From contig JBKHJN010000039.1 in the NCBI GenBank assembly GCA_046538075.1, positions 1 through 23,285 on the forward strand: a DNA stretch of 23,285 nt. The letters run 5' to 3'. The DNA is from Desulfobacca_B sp046538075. Lineage in GTDB: Bacteria > Desulfobacterota > Desulfobaccia > Desulfobaccales > Desulfobaccaceae. Position 1 is the first letter of the stretch. Every line of letters begins with the position of its first letter. Of the stretch, positions 1 through 6,766 are shown piece after piece. Under the pieces are notes generated by a model, which saw nothing but the letters and a program-made list of their open reading frames with translations, searched no databases and was not told the DNA's origin. The position numbers were made by a program, and so were the translations under genes.

Positions 1-2
1 CC

Positions 3-365
3 TTATATGATCGGGAGGCGCAGCGCCGCTGGGGTGGCTTTGCCCAGTTGACTTACTACTTCACCAACCAATGGTTCCTTAATGCGGTTTACGGCATTAA
101 CCGGGCCTTTGACATCTCTAATGAAACGGATCCTAATGCTCCGGGCGGATATAAGTTCGCAACCGTCAGCCCCTTCGGGGATCCGGTGGAAATGAACCAG
201 CATTATTACCTGTGTCTGTACTATCGGCCCATCCAGGCACTCAAGTTTGGGTTGGAGTACACCTACGTGCGCACCGACTACTACCAATATACCACGGAGC
301 AGAGCGAGAGAAGCGACTACGGCGACAACCACCGCTTGATGTTCGCCGGGTTCTTCTTCTTCTAA
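3..365 (+). CDS. C-terminal part of an outer-membrane porin-like beta-barrel protein (5' end outside window)
   Basis: The frame is open from the first complete codon of the window to TAA at 363-365, giving 120 residues with no start needed, so the gene begins upstream. The sequence shows alternating aromatic/polar strands typical of outer-membrane barrels (LTYYFTNQWFLNAVYGI, HYYLCLYYRP, LKFGLEYTYVRTDYY). It ends in a run of four Phe, and a C-terminal aromatic residue is the known BAM recognition signature for barrel insertion. The exact porin family cannot be told from this fragment. An intrinsic terminator follows 25 bp after the stop, so this is the last gene of its transcript. Confidence 0.75.
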   Translation, partial: LYDREAQRRWGGFAQLTYYFTNQWFLNAVYGINRAFDISNETDPNAPGGYKFATVSPFGDPVEMNQHYYLCLYYRPIQALKFGLEYTYVRTDYYQYTTEQSERSDYGDNHRLMFAGFFFF

Positions 366-378
366 AAACATAAAGCAG

Positions 379-407
379 TTGACTTACTTAAGCCCACAGG
401 ATAATAT
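379..407 (+). promoter_or_regulatory. Candidate sigma-70 promoter nested in the terminator, for the downstream lipoprotein
   Basis: TTGACT (379-384) could be a -35 element. Two overlapping -10 candidates follow: GATAAT (400-405, 15-bp spacer) and TAATAT (402-407, 17-bp spacer). The start point would fall inside the 3' arm of the terminator hairpin, about 40 bp before the ATG at 456. This is consensus matching by eye only. Confidence 0.45.
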
Positions 408-424
408 GTCTGTGGGCTTTTTTT
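390..424 (+). terminator. Intrinsic terminator after the porin-like gene
   Basis: A perfect 10-bp stem, AAGCCCACAG (390-399) and CTGTGGGCTT (410-419), encloses a 10-nt loop. An uninterrupted T tract overlaps its 3' arm and runs to 424. It lies 25 bp after the porin-like stop codon. Confidence 0.9.
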
Positions 425-455
425 ATGCCCTGATTCTATTTGGTAGGAGTTAAAT

Positions 456-1589
456 ATGCGCCAAGGCTGCACCAGACTGATGGGTAAAGGCCTGCTGGTT
501 ATAGTGAGCCTGACCTTATGCTTGGGTGGTTGTGCCAAAGTGAAAGAATGGGCCGGCATCCCCGAAGAAGATATCCCGCCGGAAGCGGTCGAGGAAGAGG
601 TGGTGATCGACGGCAAAACCTATGTCAGGAGCCGCAACCCCTACTACCTGACCTACCCGGAACAGCCAGAATATATCTATGCGGAAAAAGGCACCGAGTT
701 CTATGGCATGCAGGATTATCTGGTCAAGGCCCTGGCCAAAGAAGTGGCCAAAGAGAAGAAAAAAGCCGGAACCGCAGTGCCGCCCGATCAACTGCAGGAG
801 TTGGTCCGCCAGGAAGTGGAGCGGGTCTTACGCGAACAGGGTCTGGGAGGCGCGGTCTATGCCTCGCGGGTAGCTGGCGCTGCCAGCGCTTATCAGGGCC
901 GCGCCGTGGCGGCGATCCCGGCCCTCTCCGAGACCCCCAGCGGCTACGAAGGGCTGAACCGCACCCTGGCGGTAAGTGTGGGCACAGCCTTGCAAAAGCA
1001 GAAAGAACTGCTGGTGGTCGAAGACCGGCGGGTCAAAGAGGCCCTGGGCAAAGTCACTCCGGTCGGCAACTTAGCCACTCGGCAAAATATCCAGGCCCTG
1101 GGAGATGCGCTGGGGGTCCAGGGAATTGTAATAACCAGGATTGTTCCCCCTGAAAAAGGCACCTCCGGGTTTATGGTGATGGAACTCTATGACACCTTTC
1201 TGGGCAACAAGGTCAAATCCATCGTCGAACCGGCGGGCGAGGCTGGATTGAATATGGATACCGTTACCCGCTTCGCCCAGCGGGACGCCTACCTGATGGC
1301 CGGCGAACTGCGGACCCAGGATTGGTTCGGGCGGGTGGAATTTGTCCAGGATGACAAGGTCTATCTGAATCTGGGCCTGAACACCGGCCTCAAGGTGGGC
1401 GATCGCCTCAAGGTGGTAGAGCCGGGCAAAGAGATCACCAATCCGGCCACCCATGCTAGCCTGGGCTTTACTGCCGATATTCCCCAGGGAGAATTAAAAG
1501 TGGCGGAGATTATTGGCAATAATGCCGCGGCCGCCACTATTGTGAGCGGTGGCCCCTTTAAGCCCAATGATAAGGTTAAGGCCGATTAA
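456..1589 (+). CDS. Outer-membrane lipoprotein with FlgT C-terminal-like domain
   Basis: This 377-residue protein starts with a signal peptide and a lipobox, Leu-Gly-Gly-Cys, with the lipidated cysteine at residue 26. Ala at +2 predicts outer-membrane sorting. TAGGAG sits 7 bp before the ATG and supports this start. Residues about 30-130 are charged and rich in Glu/Lys. The middle (about 155-235) resembles the TolB/CsgG-type fold of lipoproteins (residues NRTLAVSVGTAL, LGVQGIVITRI). The last 85 residues (GRVEF, YLNLGLNTGLKVGDRLKV, GELKVAEI, NDKVKAD) follow the pattern of the FlgT C-terminal domain, known from a flagellar basal-body ring protein. No flagellar gene is nearby, so a general envelope role is the safer reading. 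The stop codon overlaps the left end of the repeat cassette. Confidence 0.75.
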   Translation: MRQGCTRLMGKGLLVIVSLTLCLGGCAKVKEWAGIPEEDIPPEAVEEEVVIDGKTYVRSRNPYYLTYPEQPEYIYAEKGTEFYGMQDYLVKALAKEVAKEKKKAGTAVPPDQLQELVRQEVERVLREQGLGGAVYASRVAGAASAYQGRAVAAIPALSETPSGYEGLNRTLAVSVGTALQKQKELLVVEDRRVKEALGKVTPVGNLATRQNIQALGDALGVQGIVITRIVPPEKGTSGFMVMELYDTFLGNKVKSIVEPAGEAGLNMDTVTRFAQRDAYLMAGELRTQDWFGRVEFVQDDKVYLNLGLNTGLKVGDRLKVVEPGKEITNPATHASLGFTADIPQGELKVAEIIGNNAAAATIVSGGPFKPNDKVKAD

Positions 1590-1625
1590 AAGACAGTTTT
1601 CTGTTTTCGGTTTTCGGTTTTCGGT
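1588..1625 (+). repeat. Left inverted-repeat end of the four-helix-bundle cassette (heptamer array)
   Basis: Four heptamers TTTTCNG run head to tail (1597-1624), one TTTTCTG followed by three TTTTCGG. The outer 17 bp (1588-1604, AAAAGACAGTTTTCTGT) match the reverse complement of 2031-2047 at 16 of 17 positions. The repeat starts on the second base of the upstream lipoprotein's stop codon. Confidence 0.8.
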
Positions 1626-1647
1626 AAAAAAAGCTTACACGGGCCTG

Positions 1648-2019
1648 TTACTTTAAGGCGTTAGCTAAGCTTTTGATCATTTTTCTGATGGTATCAAGGC
1701 TAATTATCAAAAAATCAAATTTCTCGTTGCTCAGGTAACCTATTTCTTGGGCAATTATCAATTGGGTTTCGATCTCTGCTATCGAGCCCAAGGCAATACC
1801 CAAAAATTGACGAAATTCTTTAGCCGAATTTCTTCCTTGCCCCTCAGCAATGTTAGATGGTATAGAGACAGCAGCCCTTCTGATCTGGTTAGTCAAACCA
1901 TAGATTTCGGATGGCGGAAATTTGCCGGTAATCTGATAAATCTCTTTAACCAAATCAATAGATTTCCTCCAGACATCTAAATCCCGGAAAGATCTGGATT
2001 TGCGGTTTATGTTAACCAT
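1648..2019 (-). CDS. Four-helix-bundle protein (S23 / rRNA intervening-sequence family)
   Basis: This 123-residue protein has the family's hallmark order: SFRDLDVWRKSIDLVKEIY at the start, then FPPSEIYGLTNQIRRAAVSI, SNIAEGQGR, a central acidic/hydrophobic helix (LGIALGSIAEIETQLIIAQ) and a C-terminal amphipathic helix. The family is known from genes inside 23S rRNA intervening sequences, and it is a structural relative of Avd from diversity-generating retroelements. Its molecular role is poorly known. Here it is free-standing, with no rRNA or reverse transcriptase nearby. It is more AT-rich than its neighbours and lies between inverted heptamer repeats, which suggests it arrived as a unit. No clear ribosome binding site precedes the ATG. 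Confidence 0.9.
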   Translation of the reverse strand: MVNINRKSRSFRDLDVWRKSIDLVKEIYQITGKFPPSEIYGLTNQIRRAAVSIPSNIAEGQGRNSAKEFRQFLGIALGSIAEIETQLIIAQEIGYLSNEKFDFLIISLDTIRKMIKSLANALK

Positions 2020-2030
2020 TATAATATCTT

Positions 2031-2092
2031 ACAGAAAACCGTCTTTTTTACAGAAAACAGAAAACTTTATTTTAAACAGAAAACCGTCTTCT
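2031..2092 (-). repeat. Right inverted-repeat end of the four-helix-bundle cassette
   Basis: This segment carries ACAGAAAACCGTCTTTT (2031-2047), then two CAGAAAA heptamers (2051-2064), then a second copy ACAGAAAACCGTCTTCT (2076-2092). These are the left end's units in the opposite orientation. The last two bases fall in the serS stop codon (2091-2093). Confidence 0.8.
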
Positions 2093-3365
2093 AAGAGCTA
2101 ATAACTTCCAGGCCTTCCATATATGGCCGTAACCTCTCCGGCACCACCACCCGACCATCGGCCTGCTGGTAGTTTTCCAGGATAGCCACTAGGGTGCGGC
2201 CCACGGCCAGGCCGGAGCCGTTTAAGGTGTGCACCAATTCCGTGCCCTTGGATTCGCCCCGGCGGAAGCGGATCTGGGCCCGTCGGGCCTGGAAGTCTTC
2301 AAAATTACTGCAAGAAGAGATTTCCCGGTATAGACCCTGGCTCGGCAGCCAGACCTCGATATCGTAGGTTTTGGCCGCGGCAAACCCCAGGTCGCCGGTG
2401 CACAGGGTCACCACCTGGTAGGGCAGTTCCAGTTCCTGGAGGACCTCCTCGGCATCCTGCAAGAGTTTTTCCAGTTCGTCGTAAGAGGATTCCGGAGTGG
2501 TGAATTTGACCAGCTCCACCTTGTTAAACTGATGCTGGCGGATCAGGCCGCGCACGTCCTTGCCGTAGGACCCGGCTTCAGAGCGGAAACAGGGGGTATA
2601 GGCGGTATAATAAAGCGGCAAGTCTTCTTCGGCCAGAATCTCTTCCCGGTGCATGTTGGTCACCGGCACCTCGGCAGTGGGCACCAGATAATAATCCCAG
2701 CCCTCCAATTTAAACAGATCATCCCGGAATTTAGGCAACTGGCCGGTCCCCAGCATGCTGGCGCTGTTGGTCATAAAGGGGGGCAAGACTTCCAGGTAAC
2801 CGTGCCTGGTGGTGTGCAGCTCCAGCATAAAATTGATCAGGGCCCGTTCCAACCGGGCCCCGGCCCCTTTAAGCAGGGCAAAGCGGGAGCCGGTCATGCG
2901 GGCCGCCCGTTCAAAATCGAGGATGCCCAGGTTTTCACCGATTTCCCAGTGCGATCGGGGAGGGAAGTCAAAGTGGGGATGCTGCCCCCATTGTTTGAGC
3001 ACCGGGTTGTCGTCGCTGGAGGCTCCTACCGGCACCGAGTGGTGCGGGAGGTTGGGCAGATCAAGGAGAACGGTTCGTACTTCCGCCTCTTTTTCGGCCA
3101 ACTCGCCTTCAATCGCTTTGATCCGCTGGTTGACCTGCCGGACCCGGTCAATCAAAAAGTTGGCATCCTGGCCGGCTTTTTTGAGGCGGCCGACCTCTTC
3201 CGAGGCGGTATTGCGTTCATGCCGCAGGGCTTCCACCTCCGCCAGGAGCTGGCGGCGGGCCGCATCCAGAGCCACAAAATCCTCTAAGGATTGCTCCTGC
3301 CCCCGATTTTTCAAGGCGGCTTGGACCTCCGCCAAATGCTCCCGGACGTATCTGACCTCCAGCAT
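2091..3365 (-). CDS. serS: Seryl-tRNA synthetase
   Basis: A class II aminoacyl-tRNA synthetase of 424 residues, the normal length, that charges tRNA-Ser (and tRNA-Sec where present) in the cytoplasm. The N-terminal third (about 25-105) is the long tRNA-binding coiled coil. The catalytic core shows the TAEVPVTNMHREEIL segment, motif 2 with FRSEAGSYGKDVRGLIRQHQF, and motif 3 with LAVGRTLVAILENYQQADG ending in VPERLRPYM. The start is fixed by AGGGGGAG (3369-3376), 3 bp before the ATG. It is the last gene of the aroK-aroC-tyrA-serS group, 86 bp after tyrA. Its stop codon touches the repeat cassette, yet the reading frame is complete. Confidence 0.97.
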   Translation of the reverse strand: MLEVRYVREHLAEVQAALKNRGQEQSLEDFVALDAARRQLLAEVEALRHERNTASEEVGRLKKAGQDANFLIDRVRQVNQRIKAIEGELAEKEAEVRTVLLDLPNLPHHSVPVGASSDDNPVLKQWGQHPHFDFPPRSHWEIGENLGILDFERAARMTGSRFALLKGAGARLERALINFMLELHTTRHGYLEVLPPFMTNSASMLGTGQLPKFRDDLFKLEGWDYYLVPTAEVPVTNMHREEILAEEDLPLYYTAYTPCFRSEAGSYGKDVRGLIRQHQFNKVELVKFTTPESSYDELEKLLQDAEEVLQELELPYQVVTLCTGDLGFAAAKTYDIEVWLPSQGLYREISSCSNFEDFQARRAQIRFRRGESKGTELVHTLNGSGLAVGRTLVAILENYQQADGRVVVPERLRPYMEGLEVISS

Positions 3366-3451
3366 CGACTCCCCCTCGGCTAGTTATTCGTAGTTGATTG
3401 CTCTTGGGGCAGGGTTACACCGCCCCCTACGCAGGACGAATTTGACCAAAA

Positions 3452-4261
3452 TTAGCCATTGCTCATGGAGGCTGGCTCTACCAATTTGAAGCCGTTAAAA
3501 AAGCGCCGGTTCTCTTGCAGCAGGCTGATCAGTCCTTCCGCATCCTGATTAGCGACAATCCGGCGGATATCGGCGACGGCTGCCTCAAACGCCGCCAGGA
3601 TCACCTGATTGGCCTGATTGCGCAATTGGATGCAGGCATAGAGATCCGATTTTTGATTAAACAGATGCTGCACCTGGCCAAATAATTTGCGGAAAGTGGG
3701 CGTGGCAAAATTATCCAACTCGTTGACTTTGGTATCCAGGTTGCGCAGGGTGGTCCCCATAGCAATCAGAATGAAGTGAGTCAGGCCCTGGACCACCGAC
3801 ATCATTAGATCATGCTCTTCCGGGGTGGTAATTTGGATGATCGCCCCGGCTCTGGTCAGCAGATCATGGAGCCAGTTAAACCAGCGTTCGCCCCGCCCCG
3901 GGCACAGCACCATGATCGAACCTTTAATGGACTCCAAACCCGGTCCGAACAGGGGGTGGGTCCCGATCACTTCGCCCGGAAAGTATTGCAGCATGGCCGC
4001 CACGGGGTCTTTCTTCAAGGAGGTCAAATCCATGAGCAAGGCCTCCGGCCGCAGATAAGGGGCAATTTCCCGAATGGTCTTTTCAGTAATGTGGATAGGC
4101 ACTGAAATTATGGCGACATCGACCTGGCGGGCCACTTCCGGGGAAAACGGCGTCGTTGAAGATCCGGTTACCAGGACATCCAGACCCTGTTCTTCAAAAA
4201 ATCGTTTAAACCATTGGCCCATCTGGCCCTGACCGCCAATAATGCCTACTCGGATACTCAT
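3452..4261 (-). CDS. tyrA: Prephenate dehydrogenase (TyrA family)
   Basis: This cytoplasmic enzyme of tyrosine synthesis oxidatively decarboxylates prephenate (or arogenate) with NAD(P). The 269-residue sequence opens with a Rossmann motif, GIIGGQGQMGQWF, and contains HPLFGPG and the helical dimerisation half (HDLMMSVVQGLTHF, NLDTKVNELDNFATPTFRKLF). The GGQGQMG form resembles the dehydrogenase half of the enterobacterial T-protein. No chorismate mutase or ACT domain is attached. The ATG overlaps the aroC stop as ATGA (4258-4261), which suggests translational coupling. Whether prephenate or arogenate is the substrate cannot be read from the sequence. Confidence 0.92.
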   Translation of the reverse strand: MSIRVGIIGGQGQMGQWFKRFFEEQGLDVLVTGSSTTPFSPEVARQVDVAIISVPIHITEKTIREIAPYLRPEALLMDLTSLKKDPVAAMLQYFPGEVIGTHPLFGPGLESIKGSIMVLCPGRGERWFNWLHDLLTRAGAIIQITTPEEHDLMMSVVQGLTHFILIAMGTTLRNLDTKVNELDNFATPTFRKLFGQVQHLFNQKSDLYACIQLRNQANQVILAAFEAAVADIRRIVANQDAEGLISLLQENRRFFNGFKLVEPASMSNG

Positions 4262-5310
4262 CTGATGGTCCTCTGTCGTAAGAGATGATCGGCCAGCGTC
4301 AGCCGCACCATGGCGGCGATGACTGGCACAATCCGGGGAAGGGCGCTGATATCATGCCTCCCGGTAATGCTGATGGTCTGTGGTTGACCATGAAGATCAA
4401 TAGTTTGTTGCTGCTGGGCAATAGAAGGAATAGGCTTGACCGCGGCCCTGAGGATAATTTCATCGCCGTTGGAAATACCGGCCAGGATGCCCCCGGCGTT
4501 ATTACTGGCAAAGCCGGCAGGGGTAAGGGGATCATTGTGTTCGGACCCCAGCATCCGGGCGGCAGCAAATCCAGCGCCGATTTCCACTCCTTTCACGGCT
4601 CCCACCGACATCACCGCCTGGGCGAGGCCAGCGTCCAGTTTATCGAAGACCGGCTCCCCCAACCCGGCGGGACAGCCCTGGACCCGCACTTCCACCAGGC
4701 CGCCCAAAGAGTCGCCCTGGTCCCGGACCGCCTCCACCCGCGCCGCCATGGCGGCCAAGACAGCGGCATCCGGGCAGAAAAAAGGATTGTCCCAGATCTG
4801 CTGCCAATCGAAGTTCTGGGCCCGAATCCCTCCCAGCTCCAAGGTGTAAGCCAATACCTTGATGCCTTGCTGGTCCAAAATCTTTTGAGCCACTGCTCCG
4901 GCGGCCACCCGGGCGACAGTTTCCCGGGCTGAGGAACGGCCACCGCCCCGGTGATCCCGGAGCCCAAATTTGCGCCAATAAGTAAAATCACCATGGCCCG
5001 GCCGGAACACCTGGCGCAAGGGTTCATAAGGCTCACTTTTGACATCCCGGTTGTAAATGATCAGACTGATAGGGGTACCGCTGGTTTGACCCTCAAAAAC
5101 CCCGGACAGAATTTCCACCCGGTCCGGCTCCTTACGGGGCGAAGTAAACACCGAAGCGCCCGGCCGCCGCCGGGACAATTCGGCCTCAATGTCTGCGGCG
5201 GCAAGAGCCAACCCAGGGGGGCAACCGTCGATCACCGCGCCCAAGGCCGGGCCGTGCGACTCCCCCCAGGTAGTGACTCGAAAAATCTGACCAAAGGTAT
5301 TACCGCCCAC
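4258..5310 (-). CDS. aroC: Chorismate synthase
   Basis: This enzyme makes chorismate from 5-enolpyruvylshikimate 3-phosphate using reduced FMN, the last step of the shikimate pathway. Its 350 residues are close to full length. Visible family motifs are TTWGESHGPALGAVIDGCPPG near the N-terminus, SRRRPG, the flavin/substrate region RPGHGDFTYWRKFG with LRDHRGGGRSSARETVARVAAGAVA, and a C-terminal HDISALPRIVPVIAAM. It overlaps the end of aroK by 11 bp and its stop overlaps the tyrA start, so the three genes form one tight operon. Confidence 0.97.
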   Translation of the reverse strand: MGGNTFGQIFRVTTWGESHGPALGAVIDGCPPGLALAAADIEAELSRRRPGASVFTSPRKEPDRVEILSGVFEGQTSGTPISLIIYNRDVKSEPYEPLRQVFRPGHGDFTYWRKFGLRDHRGGGRSSARETVARVAAGAVAQKILDQQGIKVLAYTLELGGIRAQNFDWQQIWDNPFFCPDAAVLAAMAARVEAVRDQGDSLGGLVEVRVQGCPAGLGEPVFDKLDAGLAQAVMSVGAVKGVEIGAGFAAARMLGSEHNDPLTPAGFASNNAGGILAGISNGDEIILRAAVKPIPSIAQQQQTIDLHGQPQTISITGRHDISALPRIVPVIAAMVRLTLADHLLRQRTIR

Positions 5311-5842
5311 CAGATTTAGCCTCCTGCTGCCGGACTGCCTTGATTATTTGGTCCACCACCTGATCGAGGGATAATTCCGATGTAAAAATTACCACATCGG
5401 CAGCAGCCTGGTAAAGGGGTTGGCGAGTCTCCAGAACCTCTTCGACCTCAGAGAGGGTACTAACCCCAATAAGCGTCGGTCGGCTGGCGATCTCGGCTTG
5501 ATCCTGGGCCAGGCGCTGCTGGATAATCTTGGGCTCAGCCGCCAGCCAGATGATCAGGCCATTGTGCTTGAGCCGGGCGATGTTTTCCGCATCGGTGACT
5601 ACGCCGCCGCCGGTGGCCATGACCAGACCCGATTTTTGCGCATAACGGGCGACCAGGGCTTTTTCCCGCCGCCGAAATTCCGGCCAGCCTTCCCGAGCCA
5701 CCAACTCGGCGATGGTTTCCCCGGCTTCCTGTTCTAAGATATGATCCAGGTCCACAAAGGGCCGATGTAGAGATTGGGCCACCCGCTGTCCCGCCGTGGT
5801 CTTGCCGGTGGCGCGATAGCCGATTAACACAATATTTGGCAT
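5300..5842 (-). CDS. aroK: Shikimate kinase
   Basis: A cytoplasmic P-loop kinase that phosphorylates shikimate at the 3-hydroxyl. The sequence has the Walker A motif GYRATGKT (residues 8-15), the shikimate-binding Asp in VDLDHI, the GGGVV loop and a lid-like region ending in RQPLYQAAAD. I chose the ATG at 5840-5842 because family members normally begin just before the P-loop, as MPNIVLIG does here. An in-frame ATG at 5869 would add nine residues. Neither has a convincing ribosome binding site, although GAAGA lies right before the inner start. It leads the aroK-aroC-tyrA-serS group. Confidence 0.93.
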   Translation of the reverse strand: MPNIVLIGYRATGKTTAGQRVAQSLHRPFVDLDHILEQEAGETIAELVAREGWPEFRRREKALVARYAQKSGLVMATGGGVVTDAENIARLKHNGLIIWLAAEPKIIQQRLAQDQAEIASRPTLIGVSTLSEVEEVLETRQPLYQAAADVVIFTSELSLDQVVDQIIKAVRQQEAKSGGR

Positions 5843-5905
5843 TTCTTCACTAAAGTCAAGACTACCCATCCAACTGAGCTGGCAATTAATTGCTGATGCA
5901 GGCTA

Positions 5906-6205
5906 CTAATCCTGGCGGGTGATAGCCAACAGGACGGTGCCGCCCCCGGTGAGATCAACGGGATCGAGACATTGCACATAGGCCACATCCGGGTCCCCGG
6001 AACTAAGGCCCAAATCCACCGGGTTCACCCCGCGGGCCAGAGCAACATAATAAGGCATAAGCGAAGCCAGAGAATGCTGCAGATGCGGCTACCAAGTACC
6101 AAGGCTTGGCCGCAGAATATATCCGTGCTCCAGGACAAAGGTATCTCCCTCCTGGTAGACCGGGCAGTGGCCTTTAATCTGCTTAACCCTGACTAGCAAA
6201 CGCAT
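5906..6205 (-). pseudogene. TIGR04076-like protein gene interrupted by an in-frame amber codon
   Basis: Read on the minus strand from ATG at 6203-6205, the frame gives a TIGR04076-like pattern: KGHCPVYQEGDTFVLEHGY, then after the interruption HSLASLMPYYVALARGVNPV, YVQCLDPVDLTGGGTVLL and a TAG stop at 5906-5908. The only break is codon 39, TAG at 6089-6091. It falls where family members, as I recall them, have a Cys just before the His-Ser-Leu helix. Both halves lie in the same frame, so this is a nonsense mutation (or sequencing error) and not a shift. TAG is not a selenocysteine codon. The family's function is unknown. Confidence 0.7.
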
Positions 6206-6212
6206 CCGTTGC

Positions 6213-6468
6213 TCATTTGTCTGGCTTGGTTATACTAAAAATTCCCATTGGATGAAAGATTACCGGATGCCCCTGGTCTTCAAAGGCCATCTCTTTGATA
6301 ATCGCCATAACCTCTTGCCGAAAATCACAGGCCAAGGCATCGGCCCGACATTCCCAAAACAAATTGATCAGCTGCTGACCGGGGAGATTCTGGGTCCAGG
6401 CATTCTAAAATATCCAAGACTCCATCAACTATATCAAATTTAAAAGGAATCAGCAATTCTTTCAACAT
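6213..6468 (-). pseudogene. Small gene remnant with a frameshift, family not recognised
   Basis: From ATG at 6466-6468 one frame reads MLKELLIPFKFDIVDGVLDIL and soon runs into a stop. A neighbouring frame continues with protein-like sequence: NAWTQNLPGQQLINLFWEC, RADALACDFRQEVMAIIKEM, GHPVIFHPMGIFSITKPDK, then TGA at 6213-6215. The total length (256 bp) is not a multiple of three, as expected for a single-base indel near 6400. It lies 7 bp upstream of the broken TIGR04076-like gene on the same strand. I do not recognise the family. A sequencing or assembly error is an alternative. Confidence 0.4.
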
Positions 6469-6528
6469 TACCTAGGTATCCCGGGAGAAAAATATTTCAT
6501 CACCCTGCCCCCGGGCCCGCTTCACAAA

Positions 6529-6678
6529 ATGCGGTTGGAATGCACTGAGGCCCACGGATTCTCAGCCCTGGTGCTTGAGAAGTTCGATGGAGCTATTTGC
6601 CATATTCACGGTGGCTTAGCAGCGGGGCAGGGAAGCTTGGTGCTGCAGGAGTCGTCATGTCGGGATTATTCCTGTTAG
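6529..6678 (+). pseudogene. Possible truncated coding remnant, no identified family
   Basis: A 49-codon frame (MRLECTEAHGFSALVLEKFD, then GAICHIHGG and LQESSCRDYSC) ends in TAG at 6676-6678. The same frame is open for about 39 codons before the ATG (including IPGEKYFITLPPGPLHK) but offers no ATG, GTG or TTG there, and no ribosome binding site precedes the ATG. The codon use looks coding. It may be the 3' end of a lost gene, because a terminator-like hairpin follows. It could also be chance. Confidence 0.25.
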
Positions 6679-6701
6679 GCAACGGTTTAGAGGCCGGAGC
6701 G

Positions 6702-6722
6702 ACCCAGCAGGATGGGTTTTTT
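6702..6722 (+). terminator. Weak intrinsic-terminator-like hairpin
   Basis: ACCCA (6702-6706), a 6-nt loop and TGGGT (6713-6717) are followed by a T tract to 6722. The stem is only 5 bp. It lies 24 bp after the possible coding remnant on the plus strand. Confidence 0.4.
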
Positions 6723-6766
6723 GTTTCTAACCAGGTTTAATGGGGCCGGACGCCGTAGTCAGCAAT

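Noticed and set aside
45..388. A 13-bp direct repeat CAGTTGACTTACT at 45-57 and 376-388
   Set aside because: One copy lies inside the porin-like coding frame. No element lies between the copies that they could bound, so chance or a local duplication is more likely.
1588..2092. A diversity-generating retroelement, since the four-helix-bundle family is related to Avd
   Set aside because: There is no reverse transcriptase, template repeat or variable repeat in the window.
2532..3393. Plus-strand frames of about 190-250 codons opposite serS
   Set aside because: The minus strand encodes complete seryl-tRNA synthetase; these frames are explained by its codon bias.
6252..6443. A 63-codon plus-strand frame
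   Set aside because: It is antisense to the better supported frameshifted remnant and has no ribosome binding site.
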